64,000 nucleotides of DNA from Cavia porcellus. Taxonomy: Eukaryota; Chordata; Mammalia; Rodentia; Caviidae. The notes under the pieces were generated by a model. It did not search any database. It was not told the origin of the DNA and worked only from the letters and a program-made list of their open reading frames with translations. Below are positions 45,061 through 56,844 of this stretch, one piece after another. The first letter of the stretch is position 1, and the number at the start of each line of letters is the position of its first letter. The translations under genes were made by a program, and so were the position numbers. The DNA lies in NCBI RefSeq assembly GCF_034190915.1, contig NW_026947484.1:213168657-213232656 (forward strand), given 5' to 3'.

Positions 45061-45391
45061 GCAAAATACGTGATATCACAATGGACTAAAAGCAAAGTCA
45101 ATATAAGAATTCAGCTGACTTTTCTTAAGCCAGACATTACAGATATTTGCAAAAAATACAAAATCATGCCATGATTCTAAGACTTTTGTTTTGGAAAATG
45201 TAGTTATATTTTATGAAAATGTACTCTGTTAAAATGCAATGAGCTAATTTTTAAATTAATTTTAAAATGTGTCTGTTTAATTTTAATGTGCTACATAGAG
45301 ATAGCCCACATAAACAGAGTTTCTCTGCAGTCTTCGATAATTCAAAAAATATTTTAAAAATTTAAATGTTTGTCTTGAGAACCACTAGTTT
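45061..45391 (+). mobile_element. hAT-Charlie element, right part
   Basis: 'gagatagcccacataaacag', 'agtttctctgcagtcttcga' and the terminal 'cttgagaaccactag' match the 3' side of Charlie-type elements, whose inverted end is 'gagaaccactg'. The A/T-rich middle is typical. Confidence 0.65.
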
Positions 45392-45408
45392 GTAAGAAAA
45401 AACCATGC

Positions 45409-45414
<6 letters not shown>

Positions 45415-45440
<26 letters not shown>

Positions 45441-45466
45441 CCTCCCTCCCTCCTTCCCTCTCTCTC
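45415..45466. repeat. (CT)n / (CCCT)n microsatellite
   Basis: A pure CT run followed by CCCT and CTT units, lying on the A-tail side of the inverted B1 at 45469. Confidence 0.95.
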
Positions 45467-45468
45467 AG

Positions 45469-45567
45469 GCTCTCACTCTGTAGCCCAGGCAAGCCTTGAA
45501 CTCAGCAATCCTCCTGCCTCTGCCTCCAAGTGTTAGGGTTACAGGCGTGTGCCATCACACCTGGCTC
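45469..45567 (-). mobile_element. B1 SINE, inverted
   Basis: On the plus strand 'actctgtagcccaggcaagc', 'cttgaactcagcaatcctcc' and 'gttagggttacaggcgtgtg' form the complement of B1. Confidence 0.9.
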
Positions 45568-45842
45568 TGTTTCTTGAGACACTTAACCTAACCACCTGCT
45601 GCTTGTCCATTAGCTCTACACATCCTTGCTGAGTCTCTGGTTCAACCTTATATACTCCATCCAGTCTTCTGAATGATGGTGCCCCGCCCTGTATGAACTC
45701 CCTGACAATTGGTGTCACTTAGCTTTCACTTTACACCACCCGGTGGCATCCACTGTACTGCTGTCCTGGGTTACGTAACTTCTGTTATTTAACCTTCCCC
45801 CGGGTGTGTCTTGCTTCCCCAAGGCAATTCTGAACTGTAAAA

Positions 45843-45925
45843 ATGGTTCCAAATTCAGTTCTGCCTCTAACTAGGGGGCTGACCTCGGACAAATCAGTCT
45901 CAGTTTCCTTGTCTCTAAATGGCAG
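45843..45925 (+). mobile_element. MIR SINE fragment
   Basis: 'ttcagttctgcctctaacta', 'ggacaaatcagtctcagttt' and 'ccttgtctctaaatggcagc' match the MIR core. A B1 follows immediately. Confidence 0.75.
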
Positions 45926-45928
45926 CTT

Positions 45929-46089
45929 AAACCAGGTATGGTGCCACATGCCTATAATCCCAGCACTCAGGAAACTGAGGCGGGAGGAGCACTGTGACTT
46001 GGAAGCCAGCCTGGGCTACATAATGAGTTCAAGGTCAGCCCCTGATTTATGTAGCAAGATCATGCCTAAAAAAAAAAAAAAAAAAAAAA
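45929..46089 (+). mobile_element. B1 SINE with long poly(A)
   Basis: 'ccaggtatggtgccacatgc', 'ctataatcccagcactcagg' and 'gccagcctgggctacataat' then 'gagttcaaggtcagcccctg' lead to 'gcaagatcatgcct' and an uninterrupted A run from about 46069 to 46089. The long pure tail suggests a fairly recent insertion. Confidence 0.95.
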
Positions 46090-46090
46090 G

Positions 46091-47654
46091 TGACCGACAG
46101 CCCTTGAAATCCGGGCAATTACCTGCCTCCCAACACCATTTGCATGCAGCTTTTTCTGAGAACTAACTGCAAGAACAATCTTGAGCACCACGCACAGGAC
46201 AGCATAAGGGAAGCTGACCAATCTTCCTCCCAAAAGCACAGCCACGACAGACAGAAGTGCCTCCACTAGCTTGGGCAGGGCGACACATAAACGACACATG
46301 AGTCAGAGAGTGACATTGCTCCCAGCAGGGTATTTGCAAGTGAGTGGGGACAAGAGGACTACTGGCTTCTTGTGAACAAGAATTACTGGTATGTAGCATG
46401 CAGGCACATATCTAAGGTTTCATCTACCCAAACGCCACAGATTTCTATCTCAGACATGAACTTCATGATCTTGTTATCAAAACAGTTGTACGGCACCTCT
46501 GTCTCAGCTGCAAAAAAAGAGGGTCCCCAGTCCACAAGCCATTCCCAGGTACTAACAGGAAATTCTCAGATTCCTAGGAGAAAAGCCAGCTACTCCAGCC
46601 TCTCAGATCATTCTTTTACCAAGCAACAGGTTGAAACAACATTGCATCCACTTGACTTTTTCTGAGGCTCTTACTTTCTTTTAATCCCTAGAGGGTTAGG
46701 AGTGGCTGCTCCCAGCCTTGCTTTGAGATCTTGTTTCTCTCACCTAGTACAGGTGCAGGTCTTTACACCCCCAAGCCCCGCCTCTGGCAAGCCACCTACC
46801 GACCTATCAGAGAAGACAGGAACACTGTACCTATGTGGATTCAGATTTCACTGCCTGAGACCAAATCAGCCCCATGTGAAGTTACCACTGAGAACTGGCC
46901 ATCTTAATCATTTTCTGGAATTTTTTGATTTCGTTTGCAAAGGGCAAAAAAAGTATTTAACAGCTACATAGTCTGCATTAAGCACAAATGTTTACCTTGA
47001 AGATCTGTAAGTTAATACCCTAGTCCTTTCCAATATGACCCCGCCCCCATCTGTCCATCCATGACTTTGTACGTATTTACCAAATGACCATCACTGCTTT
47101 CCCTGGCAAGGGGAATGAGCTCAAAACAGTCTTTCCTGTAGTCTACAAGACAGCTTAGGGATGTCGGCACTTTGGCCTCCACTGATATTCCTATAAGAAA
47201 AAACAGTTTAAGTAAAACACATAGTTGGCCCTCTGAAAATAAAACCCGAAGATTAACATAATAATGAGTCGGTGCACAGATAAGCAAAAGCAATCACTTA
47301 CACTGGATCTTGGTCAGACTAAACATATCAGCATCATCTCAAAAAAGCTGAAGACTGGGATGAGGCCAGGAGAAGGGGGGACCAGCCAAGAGAGCTACGG
47401 AAAAGAGAAGCCCCAGAATACACAGTGATAGGACCCACCCAGTACTGATTACAGTAAGTACTGCCTCAATCAGTTGCTATAAACCATTTTCCCAAATTTT
47501 CAATTGTGAAATATAGTCTCCAAATATACCCCATGAGTTTTAATCAATTTGGCCAATGTGAATATCAAGTTTCTAGAAGACTTGTAACCCACATTGGCTT
47601 ATTAAAGGTTTTGACAAGTTCTGAAATAATAAGAAAAAAATCTGTTCAGCTTCC
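46091..47654. other. Unique sequence
   Basis: No repeat or gene is recognised. The frames at 46372-46665 and 46702-46971 have no domain. Confidence 0.4.
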
Positions 47655-47745
47655 ACTCAATGTTTTCCAAACTCATTTGGCTACAGAATTCTTTCTTAGG
47701 GAACCATGAACAGCCCCAAGAAACTAGTGTTTCTTGGAACTCCAT
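47655..47745 (+). mobile_element. Possible hAT-type fragment
   Basis: 'tttccaaactcatttggcta', 'cagaattctttcttagggaa' and 'tgtttcttggaactccatgg' resemble the ends of Charlie-group elements ('ccaaacttatttggccacag', then 'cccatggaaca'). It is short and uncertain. Confidence 0.4.
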
Positions 47746-47882
47746 GGAATCACTGAACCCATCTTCCTGAGTCTGACTACAGCCTGAGGGCTGGACTTAC
47801 TGCCCAGCCTCCCTCTAGAGCTAGGTTCCTGAACAGGTCCTAGAATTCAGCTGGTATAGCACACAGTTCTCCTTGTAGTTTA

Positions 47883-47928
47883 AACTGGCACACCAACTAT
47901 ATAACAACTGGCACACCAAGTATATAAC
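47883..47928. repeat. 23-bp tandem duplication
   Basis: The unit 'aactggcacaccaa' + C or G + 'tatataac' occurs at 47883-47905 and 47906-47928 with a single difference. Confidence 0.93.
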
Positions 47929-47964
47929 AACTGCAAACACTTGGCTACCATTAGTCCTCCCAGT

Positions 47965-48180
47965 GGCTAAGCTAGTGGTTCTCCACTGAGGGCAGTTTCG
48001 TCCTGCTGGGAAATAGCAGGCATTTGGTAACATCTGGACACATTTTTGGTTGTCAGAATTAGGAGAAAAGTGCTTCTGTGCAGAGGTCAGGGATGCTGCT
48101 CGGCACCCTCCAATGCCCAGGGCACCCTCACAGCCAGAACTCATCTGACCCAAATTTCACTGGTGCTAAGCCTGGTAACC
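47965..48180 (+). mobile_element. MER5A hAT-Charlie non-autonomous transposon
   Basis: The left end 'gctagtggttctccactgag' precedes 'aacatctggacacatttttg', 'gttgtcagaattaggagaaa', 'ggtcagggatgctgctcggc' and 'caatgcccagggcaccctca', and the element ends with 'tttcactggtgctaagcctg'. The order and length match MER5A closely. No coding capacity. Confidence 0.93.
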
Positions 48181-49639
48181 TCAAAAAACCAAGGTTAAAA
48201 GGTTGCAAATATTGGTAACTTCACCAAAACCATAAGTGCCACCTCAAAAGAATTCTTGGAATCCAGCCATCAGCCTCTTCAGAGGCCCCATCTCTGCCTT
48301 TCCTCTAATTACACAAGACAGACCCCCAAAGGCTGGGGCACAAATGGCCACTATCTGAGCCCGTGGTGCTGAGGCATCTTCTGCCCAGTGCTCTACCCAT
48401 AGGTAACAGCCACATTTTTGCTCTCATCTGCTCAAAACATAGTGACCAGCTTGTGAAAGCAGGTAGGCTAGCAAGCCTTGTGTTCCACAACTGCTTCTTT
48501 GCCCTCAGGACCAGCACAGAGGCAGAAGCGAGAGTACAGCCATCTGCATAGACAACTTCACTGGCCTCAGTATCACCACCAACATTATACACACAGCTAT
48601 GAGACAAGAAGCCTCAGGGGCACCTTTTAACAGCCAGGGCAGACCGGAGACTCAAACTGAAGGGACAGGGAACCTGCAGATAAACACTAAGCATGCATAT
48701 TTTCTTATGCAGGCAGAAGTCTCCAAAATACATACATATCTGTCTGTGCCACGTGTAAATACACAGACAGAAAAGGTAGATTGAATGCTGACTTGCTGAC
48801 TGACAGAGGAGTGAAAAAGCATTTGGTATCTGCTCCTTAGCACGAGGTTCTCCTTCCCATTTCAGGTGACAGACATACAAACCACCAAAAAGCCAAGGAC
48901 TGCAAAGCAGGAGAAGAAATTCTTTCTTCCTTGGGCCAGTTACACCGTGCTTATCTTCACCCAGCCCATGTTGGGGCAAACACAGTGGGATCCCCATTCT
49001 TTTACCCCAGGTCCCAGGGCAGGTTCAGGACAGCAAGGACATGATCATGGAACCAGTCTTGACCTTTAAAAACAGGAGAGATGACCCTTGCCAAGGACTC
49101 TGATGCTGCCTGGGCTCCTATTCAACTGAAAGTAATAACAGACAAGCACAAAGGACAAAGGAGGGAGAGGAGGGGTTGGCAGGTTATGAAAGGTACCTTA
49201 GAAATTAAAAAGTAAAATAAAGTCAACAGGAGAGACTTGGTTGAGATGTGGGCCTAGTCCTGGGCACACAGCGCCTCAGGGAGAGTGTTTGGGGATGAGA
49301 AACCACAGGGGCACTGCAGAAAGGGGGGGAAGAGCAATACAGACAGGCCACGGGAAATCAGCTTGCCTTCACTAACACTGCCCAACTTGTCCCAAACTGT
49401 CAGGCCCCTTCGGGCAGTTTATATGGTAAGGAGAGGTGGGGCAAGAAGTAAACCACACCAATCCAGCAGTCAGAAGACAGACACAAAGCAGAAACAAAAT
49501 GCAATGGGCTACGTGGGGAAGAGTGTAACAAGTCTCTCTCAAAGCTCTCATGCACCAGGACCAATGAGAGCTTTCGGCTCGGCACAGGAGCGCAGTGTCC
49601 TGGCGTGGTACATGCTCAGATTCTAGAGACCAAAAAGAT
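48181..49639. other. Unique sequence
   Basis: Nothing is recognised. Frames of 100-127 codons on both strands overlap and lack domains. Confidence 0.4.
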
Positions 49640-49795
49640 CCAAAATTAATCCTTGGATCCACCACTGAGAATCTGAGAGGTCTTGGACAGGCTATTCACA
49701 TCACAAGATTATTTTTCCTGCTCTGTACGATGGCAGCAACAACACCTTTACCTCAGTAGTGAGAGAAATTTAAAAGGAAATTTAGTGAGGAAATT
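49640..49795 (+). mobile_element. Possible MIR SINE fragment
   Basis: 'tccttggatccaccactgag', 'gaggtcttggacaggctatt' and 'cctgctctgtacgatggcag' loosely match MIR. The motif 'gaaatttaaaagga' occurs twice near 49767-49802. Confidence 0.45.
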
Positions 49796-49974
49796 TAAAA
49801 GGACTCTAAGAATGCATCTATACATAGTTCTCACAGTCCCAGCTCATTACTTCTGCATTCTCCTCCCCAGGAAGCTCCTATTTCTGAAAAGGATTTAATG
49901 CCTGATAATACACAGCCTGTTTCTATGGCAACAATAGACTATTACCTGTAGAAAATCCCAAAAGAAAAGCTGTG

Positions 49975-50320
49975 CTGGTCAGCTTTCCATTGCTGGGACA
50001 AAATACCTGATACACATGACTTAAAGGACAAGAGATATACTGTAGCTTACAGTTTCCGAGGTTTCAGTCAATGGTCCTCTGGCCCTAAGGTATCATGGTG
50101 GAAGGGCATGGCAGAAGAAAGCTATTCATCTCAGGGCAACAGGACGCAGAGAAGCAGGGAGGGAGCCAAACAAGAAGGGACCAGGAACCAGAGACAGTGC
50201 CCAATAGGATGACTCACCCAGACACACCCAGAAGTGCGGTTTACTCATCTCTTAGGTGTTTCTCAAGCCAATCAAAGGGAAAGTCAAGGGTAACCACCAC
50301 AGAAGTCACGTATTTGCAGA
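49975..50320 (-). mobile_element. ERVL-MaLR solo LTR (ORR1-like), inverted
   Basis: On the plus strand 'gctggtcagctttccattgc', 'tgggacaaaatacctgatac', 'ttacagtttccgaggtttca' and 'ggtatcatggtggaagggca' form the complement of the rodent MaLR LTR 3' half. The 5' side decays after about 50300. No internal region is adjacent. Confidence 0.88.
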
Positions 50321-51289
50321 AATGCACTCCCTTGCTTTTCCTTGCAAAGTTCTGAAAAGTTTCTTGCTTTTCAGAAGTTCCCTGACCATGGAGAGATGAA
50401 AGCAAGAGGGATTTCTTCTAAGCAGAAGAGCCAAAATTGGTCAGAGAGAAAAACCAGCCACGTCTTTAAGGAAGCTCAAAAAAATGAGTGATACAACTTA
50501 GGATTCTCTAGCACCTACCAGGGTATCAAGGAATAAGAAAGGAAGGAGACAAGGACCTTCCTCCCTCCAAAAGCTTAGAGCTGGCAAAAGTGACTAAAAC
50601 ATTACATGTGAAACAGTCTAAGGCAAAGATGCCAAAGTATGGGAGCAGGGGCTTCTGATGGTGACACCCCTCTACTCCCACAGAGCCCCCCCCAGTACCC
50701 ACACACAGGAGCACACGATCATAGATCCAAAATATTTGCTAAGTGACTGAATGAATTATTCATTCAATTTACAGTCTTGAGTCGCTGGGCTGTGGAAAAG
50801 TTCCATGAAGATCAGTCTCACTTGGTGCTGGGAACAATTCCAGCCTGCTTTAAGAACACAATAAAGCCTGTGGAGGACTGGGCAGATACTAGAAACCCAG
50901 ATGCCCAGAGGTGAAAGGCTGCTTCACTGTCCACTCGCTCAAGTTCCCACGCTAGGAGCTGTGCTGATATTCTCAGGCTTCGGGCTGATACCTCAAGTTA
51001 GCTTCACTGTGAGGGACACAGAAATTACCTCCAAGAACACCAAAGGGATTCCAAGACAGGCTCACTGGGATTGAGGTCAGTTGTTCTCAAGTCCTAAAGA
51101 CATCATTTAAGTCCAACCTTGATACCCCATGGTTCCCACATGATCACTGTCCCCACATGTAAAGAAAAACACCTCTTTAATAGGGCTAAGAGTGCCAAGC
51201 CAAGAAAACCTTTTCCTAGGTCAGAACAAAACAGAAGAGGGAACAATGGAGTTTAGAAAAACAGAAAGGTATTACTGTTAAGTTTTCAT
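50321..51289. other. Unique sequence
   Basis: Only a short L2-tail-like patch near 50728-50760 ('aaatatttgctaagtgactg') is noticed. Confidence 0.4.
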
Positions 51290-51301
51290 AAAGCCAAAGA
51301 T

Positions 51302-51315
51302 TTTTTTAAATTTTA

Positions 51316-51355
<40 letters not shown>

Positions 51356-51432
51356 TTGGTACCAAGGATCGAACTCATGACCTAGCGCTTGCCAGACAGG
51401 TGCTTCTGCCGCTGAGCTAAATCCCCGACCCC
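51302..51432 (-). mobile_element. ID SINE with (TTA)n tail and 12-bp target duplication
   Basis: The body reads on the minus strand. On the plus strand it is 'ggtaccaaggatcgaactca' through 'gccgctgagctaaatccccg'. The tail has expanded into TTA repeats at 51321-51354. The target duplication 'aaagccaaagat' (51290-51301) and 'aaagtcaaagat' (51433-51444) differs at one base. Confidence 0.95.
51321..51354. repeat. (TTA)n microsatellite
   Basis: Eleven TTA units derived from the A-rich tail of the inverted ID element. Confidence 0.95.
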
Positions 51433-51479
51433 AAAGTCAAAGATATTTAATTTGAAGAGCCATTCTTTATTCTAGGGAA

Positions 51480-51910
51480 TATCTATCGTACTGTTTCTGC
51501 TTTGTGGTCTTGAATACACCAAGTTCTATCCCATCTTTCCTCTACCTGGTACACTTCCCATCTCTTCCCTTCTCTCCTCTGTATCTGAATTCACTTATTC
51601 CTTCCAGAGTCCCCACACTGGCCAAGTCACCAGAAGTTAAGCCCCCTGCTCACAGTGATCTCAGCCAACTGCTTTTTTTCAGAGCCCTAAATACGCATTG
51701 GGTTACCTGTTGGCTTGGTTCATACCATCCTGCACTGAATGCTAAATTCCACTGGAGTAGGGGGCCATGCCTCTCTTCTCTGCCATTAATAAGCCACCAT
51801 TTAGTACATTGGGGCATCCTGGCTCTCACTAAATGTATACTCAATTACTGAAGTAAATATTTCACTTGCTCATGAAATAATTCATAGTAAATGTTTGTTC
51901 AAAGTCTTAC
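51480..51910 (+). mobile_element. L2 LINE 3' region
   Basis: 'ctctacctggtacacttccc', 'ccttccagagtccccacact', 'ccactggagtagggggccat' and 'ctcactaaatgtatactcaa' are in L2 3' order. The 115-codon frame at 51504-51851 lies inside it and is chance. Confidence 0.65.
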
Positions 51911-52769
51911 TTGGTAATATTAGAAGAACACAGCCCTAGATCTGTCCCTTTTCCAGGGCTGGGGACAGAAGGGAGGAACATTTTATTGCTTCAAGAAAGG
52001 TGAAAGCTTGTAAATCACTGCTTTACAGAATAAAAGTCCTTCTTTGTAAATAAAGATTATTATGGAGTCCATGGGTGGAAACCACACACTGCTTCTGAAA
52101 CAGGTACCTGCAAATGCAGTGTCTGCAAGTGTACGTCTATTTGCAGAGATGTACTTTTGCAGAGATATCCATCTTTGTTTCATTCGCCCCAGCAGACACA
52201 AATGCCATGGAGAGAGGCTTCTCTGCCTTCTCTGTTCCTGGCCTGCCAAGCTCTTTACTAAATTAGATTTTTATTTAGGTTTTAATTTTTCAATCTGTAA
52301 ACCTTTATGAGTTGCTCTTTAAAGAAATGTCAATGGAGTCTAAAAATGAAGAACCGGTTTTGGTTGCATTAATCACTCTGCACCACGTCTATGGTGTTTG
52401 GGTGTCCCCATCTAGGCTCCTCTACAGGAAGTCTGCCTGTGAGGGCAGGGTGATCTCTGATGGCTCAGCCTGAGGAGGATGTGCATCCCTGCAGCCACAC
52501 GGGACCTAGTGAGTCCTTAGTTATCCATTACCATCAGGCATTACACAACTATGTAGGGCACAGTAAAGTCCCCATTAGTAGGCACCTTCAGGCTCATGCT
52601 CTCCTGCAGTTGCTCCCATCTGGCAAGGTGATCAGTCACACAGTCCAAGGGCAATATATGCCGAAACAGTAACACCCTCTGTATGTCTGTAGCTCAATTC
52701 CAAGGATATTCTTAAATAAGCAGCCACTTCCAAACTCACTCATAAAGAAGCATTTATTCTTTAACATGA
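51911..52769. other. Unique sequence
   Basis: Nothing is recognised. Confidence 0.4.
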
Positions 52770-52885
52770 TGCTTGAGGTAAAGGCAACTACGGATCATTT
52801 ACAGATGGAGAAACTGTGGCCCAGGGAGATGGGAAGATTCATGGATGACAAGGCTACAAGGCCAGGACCAGAATGGATACCAAGG
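52770..52885 (-). mobile_element. MIR SINE fragment
   Basis: On the plus strand 'atttacagatggagaaactg', 'tggcccagggagatgggaag' and 'caaggctacaaggccaggac' form the complement of the MIR core. Confidence 0.7.
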
Positions 52886-53639
52886 GTGTGAGAACTTCAA
52901 AATCATGATCTAAAATAGTACTACAGAGATAAGGTGACAGAGGTAACATTATCATGATTGTGCATCCATTCAAAGTCTCTGGGAACTTACCAGATGTCAA
53001 ATGTACTTCCAGCCTTGAGGAGGTAGAAGTATGGGGTGAATACAAACTTAACCATTGCATGATCCTCGCCCATCAAGGACAGGAAAGTGCAACGGAAGAG
53101 CTGAAAGCCCTCAGCAAATGAGGACCACACCAAAGAGTATGACAGCCAAGCAGAGGGGAGTCAGTGGAGGCCAGCCTGATTTTAGGCAGGAGCAAGAAGG
53201 GGCTGACATTTGTGCGGCATGGTGTGGAGGCAAAGACAGAGGGAACAGTGTTCAGGCCCAGTGGAGCAGCCGGCTATGAAGGGGCTGCAGCAGCCAGCAG
53301 GACTGGCCATGCGTGCTGCAGACTTACAGGGGGGTCTTGGAGACCACCGACAGGGGTGTTCACCGACAGGGGAGAAACAGCATGACCAGATTCCGGTATC
53401 AGGAGAACAAGGCAAGCAGTAGGGGAGTGACAGGTTCCCAGGAACGCCCAGGGCACAGAGACAGCAAGGGGAAGATGTCATTGTTCAGACAAGTGCCAAG
53501 ACTAACCGGGTCTGTCCCTGCTGCTTAACCTTTCATCTGCAAAGTGAAATAACAGTATTTCTCCTGCTTACTTTCTGGGGCTATTATAAAGCCATTAATA
53601 ATGGAACAATAATAAGAATAATAGCCAATGTATTTAGAA
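52886..53639. other. Unique sequence with small tandem duplication
   Basis: 'caccgacagggg' occurs at 53345-53356 and 53361-53372. Overlapping frames at 53055-53528 are on both strands and unsupported. Confidence 0.4.
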
Positions 53640-53855
53640 CATCTGTGTATTTTATTTAAACAAAAACACCCATTATCATTCTAAGGGCTTGACAAATACT
53701 AATTCATTTAGCTTTCATGACAGTACTATGAAATAAGACATCCATTCTCCTCATATTGCAGAGAAGGAAACTGAGGCACAGAAATGATAAGTAACTTATC
53801 CCAGGTGTCAGAAGAGCTGTGATTTCCAGCCAGGCAGTATGGCCCAAGTCCCTAC
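53640..53855 (-). mobile_element. MIR SINE
   Basis: On the plus strand 'catgacagtactatgaaata', 'agagaaggaaactgaggcac', 'agaaatgataagtaacttat' and 'ctgtgatttccagccaggca' form the complement of MIR in order. Confidence 0.85.
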
Positions 53856-53864
53856 TCTTGGTCA

Positions 53865-54015
53865 TTACATATGTTCATAGCCTCTTGGTTACAACATGTC
53901 TAGCACTTTGAGCCTTGTGATAATTCTATGAAACAGTTTTTAAATCCCTACTTTGTAGATAAAGAAACTGAGACCCAGAGAGATTGGTAGCCTGCCTAAG
54001 GTTGCAAACTAAGTG
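53865..54015 (-). mobile_element. MIR SINE, second copy in tandem
   Basis: On the plus strand 'tagataaagaaactgagacc', 'cagagagattggtagcctgc' and 'ctaaggttgcaaactaagtg' again match the complement of the MIR core. It is only a few bases from the previous MIR and in the same orientation. Confidence 0.75.
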
Positions 54016-54604
54016 TTTGTGTTGTAAACTGAACTGCCCTCCCTCTAACTTTATTCTGAAAGCATGAAAGCCAGGGGGAGGGGCCAAGAGGGAGCAGCAA
54101 CCTGGAACAGAGGCCAAAGCCTTGGCAGAACGTGCCATCAGATGGAATGTATTCGCCTGGCCAGTTTTCCTCACCAGGTGTTAAAGCAGAGAAGGGAGAA
54201 GGCAAGTTGTCCCTCTATTCAAGCATGCAAGTTCAGCTCCAGACAAGTCACACTGTGCCCCTGGCACTAAAACACTCCAACCCCTTTCGGATGAGGGTCT
54301 GCAGGTCTCAGCCCTGAAGACAAGAAGGTGGCAAAAACTGGTACCATAGTCAGGCCCTGCCGTGCTGATTGGTCCTGGCACAAGCAAGTTGCCAGTTTGT
54401 ACAGCTGTAAATCGCAGTGACAGCAACGCCTCAGGCCCCGGGCACACTCTGGGCCATGCTGGAGCCACAGTGTCCAGAGCTTTCCCCTGCCACTTTGTAG
54501 GACTGGGAGTTCTGGCCCGGGGCCTGGCGATGGGATCATTAATCTATGTGCAGACTTCATGAAGAGGAAAGCATGCAGGAAATCTTACAGAAGAAAACGG
54601 AGCT

Positions 54605-54624
54605 AAAAAAATAAATAAATAAAT
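54605..54624. repeat. (AAAT)n microsatellite
   Basis: Short A-rich run followed by three AAAT units. Confidence 0.85.
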
Positions 54625-54749
54625 TTTGCCAGGATTCAGCTGAGACTTTACCATCTAGAACTCTGCCTCCCAAGCAAGAGGGCAAAGCCCTCAACAAGCT
54701 GCCAGAGAGGCTCAAGAAGATGAATGGATTTTGATGGTCACTTAGGGGA

Positions 54750-55000
54750 GGCTGTGTCACTGCAGTCAAGGGCATGGACTTTGAAGTCAGACTCACTGGG
54801 TTCAAATACCAGTTTGGCCTCTTAAGTGGTTCAAAGATCTGGGCTATGTTACTTAAATCTCTCTGGACCTCAGTTTTCTCACCTGTCATATGAGGATAAA
54901 GATAGCAAATCTCTGGTTGTTACAGAAGCAAATGAGTGAATATATAGAAAGTTCTGAGAACAAAGTCTAGCACCTAGGAAGCACTGTGCATATGTTTAGT
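54750..55000 (+). mobile_element. MIR SINE, near full length
   Basis: 'gtcaagggcatggactttga', 'agtcagactcactgggttca', 'acctcagttttctcacctgt' and 'atatgaggataaagatagca' are in MIR order. It ends 'gtctagcacctaggaagcac'. It is the best-preserved MIR of the window. Confidence 0.92.
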
Positions 55001-55339
55001 AAATAAGATACACGGGCTAGCAGAAATGTGAGACAACTCTTCCCACTAGAATAAATATAATATCCAGGTTAATGGGAGATGGTGTAGACACTAGATGCTT
55101 CCTATTTTTTTTTTTTTCATTGAGTTTAGATTTTGAAGTCACTGACTTAGGACCACAGGGAAAATCAAAGTGCTTTTCAACCGCATATTGCAGAAACTGT
55201 GCTAAGGCAAAGCCAGGGCCTTAGAATTTGGGTGGGACCCAGGAACACTAAAAACTCCTAGGGTGTAGTCAGTACTAGTGTATGCTAAAGCACTCAAAAT
55301 TCATTCTCATAAATATCCAAGATCATCCAGTCCACACCC
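55001..55339. other. Unique sequence with a T run
   Basis: A run of T residues at about 55106-55119 is the only low-complexity feature. Confidence 0.4.
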
Positions 55340-55450
55340 AGCACAAGAAAGATATCATGCTGAGGGCCAGAAAAGGGCCTTGCCCAAGGTCACACAGCTG
55401 GCAGAGGTAGGGAATGGAGCAAAAGCCAAGATCTACTGGAACTGGGGCAG
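55340..55450 (-). mobile_element. MIR SINE fragment
   Basis: On the plus strand 'gccttgcccaaggtcacaca', 'gctggcagaggtagggaatg' is the complement of the MIR 5' half. Confidence 0.65.
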
Positions 55451-56844
55451 CTTCTACCACACCAGCCCTCTGGCCTTAACCCAAGGCTGAGAGCACAGCT
55501 TATGGGGCTCGGCCTGGTTGGAGCACTCGACACGCTGGCCTGGCAGAGTCTACTGACCGTGCTGGCCTCAGCCCAGGGCAGTCCTGACTGGCACCTGCCA
55601 CCAAAGTCTGGCAGTCCCTAGAGGTCACAGACCTAATTTCCTTTTACAGAAATGGGGTTTAAAGGATCTTCATCTCACTTGCTATACTTTACCATCTTAG
55701 AGAGGGGCATTAATCCAAAAGAATGAGTCCAGGAAGTTCTAAAAACCTCAACTATATCATCTAGAATGAGTCCACATTCCTGAATCAAGCCAGCATCTGT
55801 TCCTGAAACTAGTACATTAAGATGATAGGCAAGTCCCTAAATATTAATGGCTTGATGCAGATAAAGTATAAACTATATGCTTCTCTCCACACAGAAATGA
55901 TTCCCCTCCCTGCAGGGTTTGGAGACCCACCTTCTTTCCCTCTTATGACTGTCCCATCTTCAATCCATGGCCAATATCACCATAACTGACTGCATCAAGC
56001 CAATGCAAGGAGCCCAGGAGGTTTGCACGGGCTCACCCAGAGATGACTATGCCTTTCACCCACATTCTGCTGGCCAGAGTTGAGCCATATGGTCAGGCCG
56101 AACCACATCAGGGCATAAAGTAATAAGAGATGTCATCTTGCTGTTTGCCCTGGACACAAGCTTTTATGACACATAGGTTGTCTTCACTATAAGTGACCTC
56201 GTGGCTTTGATGTATGACACTGGATGGTACAGAATTGGATCTAATGCATAAGTCAACTGTTCTGCCCAAGAAGAAAATAAAAGGATCTGATGACCTTCAA
56301 TGTGCAGGTCTTTGATGTGCAGGGAGGGTGACAGAATGGACTTTGTAATGCACTGATGGCAAGAAGAGTGTACAGCTCCACAGCATCGTTAATGTCCCTC
56401 ATACACTGGCTGCCATGAGGAGGTCCCCAGTGCATGTGAGCTGAATGGGTAAAGGGGCACCACGCAACTCGCAGGACCCCAGGCACAAGCAGTGCCTGGC
56501 AGTCCAGAGCTTCATGCCTGGGATTCCCACATCCGTTTCCCGGCTTGGCAGCCAGGAACCAAGGAGAAAGGGACAGCCAGGGCCACCTCCCCCTCCAAGC
56601 CAGCTTTCACGTCACAGGCAGACTCTCTGCTTGTCTGTGTGGGAAGGAAGCAGGCTCTGATTCCATTTTATTTCACAGTCGTCACGAACCATGTCCCACA
56701 GACATCAGAAGCAAAATTCGCTCTCCCCAACAGCAGCTCCTCCAAAGCAGGGGCTCGGGGAAGACATGCGCAAGGAACACCCCTGGCTTCTGCCTCCCTC
56801 AGAAGCCAGGAAAGAAGAAACAGCAAGAAGCAAGAACAGCTCTA
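55451..56844. other. Unique sequence
   Basis: No repeat is recognised. Two overlapping plus frames of 124-126 codons (56492-56919) read the same DNA in different frames and have no domain. Confidence 0.4.
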
